Shown: positions 63,227-64,000 of the stretch, in pieces
Numbering within the stretch: the stretch's first letter is position 1
Layout: every line of letters begins with the position of its first letter
Source: Photobacterium gaetbulicola Gung47
Lineage (GTDB): Bacteria; Pseudomonadota; Gammaproteobacteria; Enterobacterales; Vibrionaceae
DNA: 64,000 nucleotides
Reading direction: 5' to 3'
Assembly: GCA_000940995.1 (NCBI GenBank)
Contig: CP005974.1
Span: 682,001 to 746,000, forward strand
The notes under the pieces: generated by a model
Seen by the model: only the letters and a program-made list of their open reading frames with translations
What the model was told of the DNA's origin: nothing
Database searches by the model: none
Position numbers and translations under genes: made by a program

Positions 63227-63308
63227 GGTTCTGTGGTTCTGTGGTTCTGTGGTTCTGTGGTTCTGTGGTTCTGTGGTTCTGTGGTTCTGTGGTTCTGTGG
63301 TTCTGTGG
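63227..63308 (+). repeat. 8-bp tandem repeat (GGTTCTGT), about 10 copies
   Basis: Eighty-two bases of identical GGTTCTGT units begin three bases after the mutT stop and end in GGACCTATAG, followed by CCATAGGGCC and GCCATAGG fragments up to the yacG end. The related array after degS reads GGTGCTGT in the degS sense. Confidence 0.96.
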
Positions 63309-63357
63309 ACCTATAGCGTTTGAATACCATAGGGCCACAGCGCCATAGGATCGATTC

Positions 63358-63576
63358 TTAGTATCCCATATCTTCCGACCAGCCGTCGGAGTCCGACATA
63401 TCCGGCGCGCCCGGAATGGCTTTCTCTTCCTCAGCCCACTCACCCAAATCGATCAGCTGGCAGCGCTTGCAGCAGAACGGACGAAATGGGCTCTGCTCGC
63501 CCCAAACAACATCGGTCTGGCAGGTAGGGCATTTCACCACAGTAATCGGTGTGGTAGGTGTGTTGGATTGCGTCAC
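63358..63576 (-). CDS. yacG: YacG, DNA gyrase inhibitor
   Basis: This 72-residue zinc protein has two CxxC pairs, CPTC and CCKRC, followed by an acidic tail (LGEWAEEEKAIPG). YacG binds GyrB and blocks its DNA binding. It starts at GTG with GAGG seven bases upstream and follows zapD by eight bases. Confidence 0.94.
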   Translation of the reverse strand: MTQSNTPTTPITVVKCPTCQTDVVWGEQSPFRPFCCKRCQLIDLGEWAEEEKAIPGAPDMSDSDGWSEDMGY

Positions 63577-63584
63577 TAGTTACC

Positions 63585-64000
63585 TCAGCAAATCGCTAGT
63601 TTAAATTCTATCGTCTCGGCAATACCGGTGCCTTCTTCAAACGGCATGAAGCGGATGGCAAACCGGCTGCGGTGTCCTGATATCATAGGGTAGACACCAT
63701 GGCTGGGGCAAATCTCAAGCCGGATCAAACTGGTTTCGTCCGCTTCATGCTGGAAGAAACCGCCGCGAGCGACTTGGTTTTGGAACTGGCCGCTTTCTCT
63801 GACTAATTTGAGCCACAGGTTGAGGGCTACGCTCAGCTCCTTGATTTGGGACAGCCAGTTGGTCAGATCATTTTGCTTGTGGGCCAGTGGCAGGTGCAGC
63901 CAATGGTGCAGCGTCGGAAGGTCAAAGCAGCAGCTGCCCCCGGGGATCGACAGGCGTTGCTTGATCCCGCCGAGGAAGCGATCTTCACGAAGTTCCTGGC
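63585..64000 (-). CDS. zapD: ZapD, Z-ring bundling protein (5' end missing)
   Basis: The C-terminal 137 residues are visible, ending at the TGA at 63585-63587. They read QELREDRFLGGIKQRLSIPG near the start and ICPSHGVYPMISGHRSRFAI further on, both typical of ZapD (YacF). ZapD cross-links FtsZ filaments through their C-terminal tails. The N-terminus and the usual upstream neighbour coaE lie beyond the window. Confidence 0.92.
   Translation of the reverse strand, partial: QELREDRFLGGIKQRLSIPGGSCCFDLPTLHHWLHLPLAHKQNDLTNWLSQIKELSVALNLWLKLVRESGQFQNQVARGGFFQHEADETSLIRLEICPSHGVYPMISGHRSRFAIRFMPFEEGTGIAETIEFKLAIC

Noticed and set aside
63165..63443. 92-residue minus-strand ORF with repeated TTEPQNHR units
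   Set aside because: It is only the translation of the 8-base tandem repeat, which stays open in this frame. It overlaps mutT and yacG and has no ribosome binding site.

Overview
This 64 kb window is housekeeping chromosome from a gammaproteobacterium, almost certainly a member of the Vibrionaceae. I infer the family from gene order and protein character: mreD-maf-rng-yhdP-tldD, the yrbG-kdsDC-lptCAB-rpoN-hpf-ptsN-rapZ-ptsO block divergent from mlaFEDCB-ibaG-murA, degS/degQ, petABC-sspAB, dolP-diaA-yraN-lpoA, rnpB, the dcw cluster, then secA-mutT-yacG-zapD. A dcw cluster with no mraZ in front of rsmH and no ddl between murC and ftsQ, together with CTA/CTT-rich leucine codons in rplM-rpsI, suits Vibrio/Photobacterium relatives. 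The genus cannot be fixed without a database search; a Photobacterium-like genome is my guess.

Layout. 1-12.5 kb: end of mreD, then maf, RNase G, the giant AsmA-like protein YhdP, a nitrilase-family amidase, TldD, DarP (minus strand), PmbA/TldE and MgtE (minus strand). 12.7-20.5 kb (minus strand): the lipopolysaccharide supply and export genes kdsD, kdsC and lptCAB, followed by rpoN and the nitrogen-PTS group hpf, ptsN, rapZ, ptsO. 20.9-25.6 kb (plus strand): the Mla phospholipid-retrieval system, ibaG and murA. 25.7-27.6 kb: a class C-like group II intron sits directly behind the murA terminator, and its maturase gene is broken by a frameshift. 27.7-30.9 kb (minus strand): degS, degQ and zapG. 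31-37.6 kb (plus strand): zapE, rplM-rpsI, the cytochrome bc1 genes petABC, and sspAB. 37.6-41 kb (minus strand): dolP, diaA, yraN, lpoA. 41-64 kb: rsmI, RNase P RNA, the dcw cluster from rsmH to lpxC, secA and mutT on the plus strand, then yacG and a truncated zapD on the minus strand.

Functional theme. Most of the window builds and polices the cell envelope: peptidoglycan precursors (murA, murE-G, mraY, ftsW/I, lpoA), lipid A and LPS (lpxC, kdsC/D, lptABC), outer-membrane lipid balance (mla, yhdP, dolP), the sigma-E protease pathway (degS, degQ), division (ftsL/Q/A/Z, zapD/E/G) and secretion (secA).

Most unusual observations. First, the 5' region of degQ combines a near-consensus sigma-E promoter, a long inverted repeat that would bury the ribosome binding site only in read-through RNA, and a possible H-type pseudoknot at the start of the sigma-E transcript. 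Second, the group II intron lies behind a terminator and has a frameshifted maturase. Third, related 8-base tandem repeats (GGTTCTGT / GGTGCTGT) follow the 3' ends of several genes, always in the same orientation relative to the gene. I found no prophage, CRISPR array, defence island or tRNA gene.
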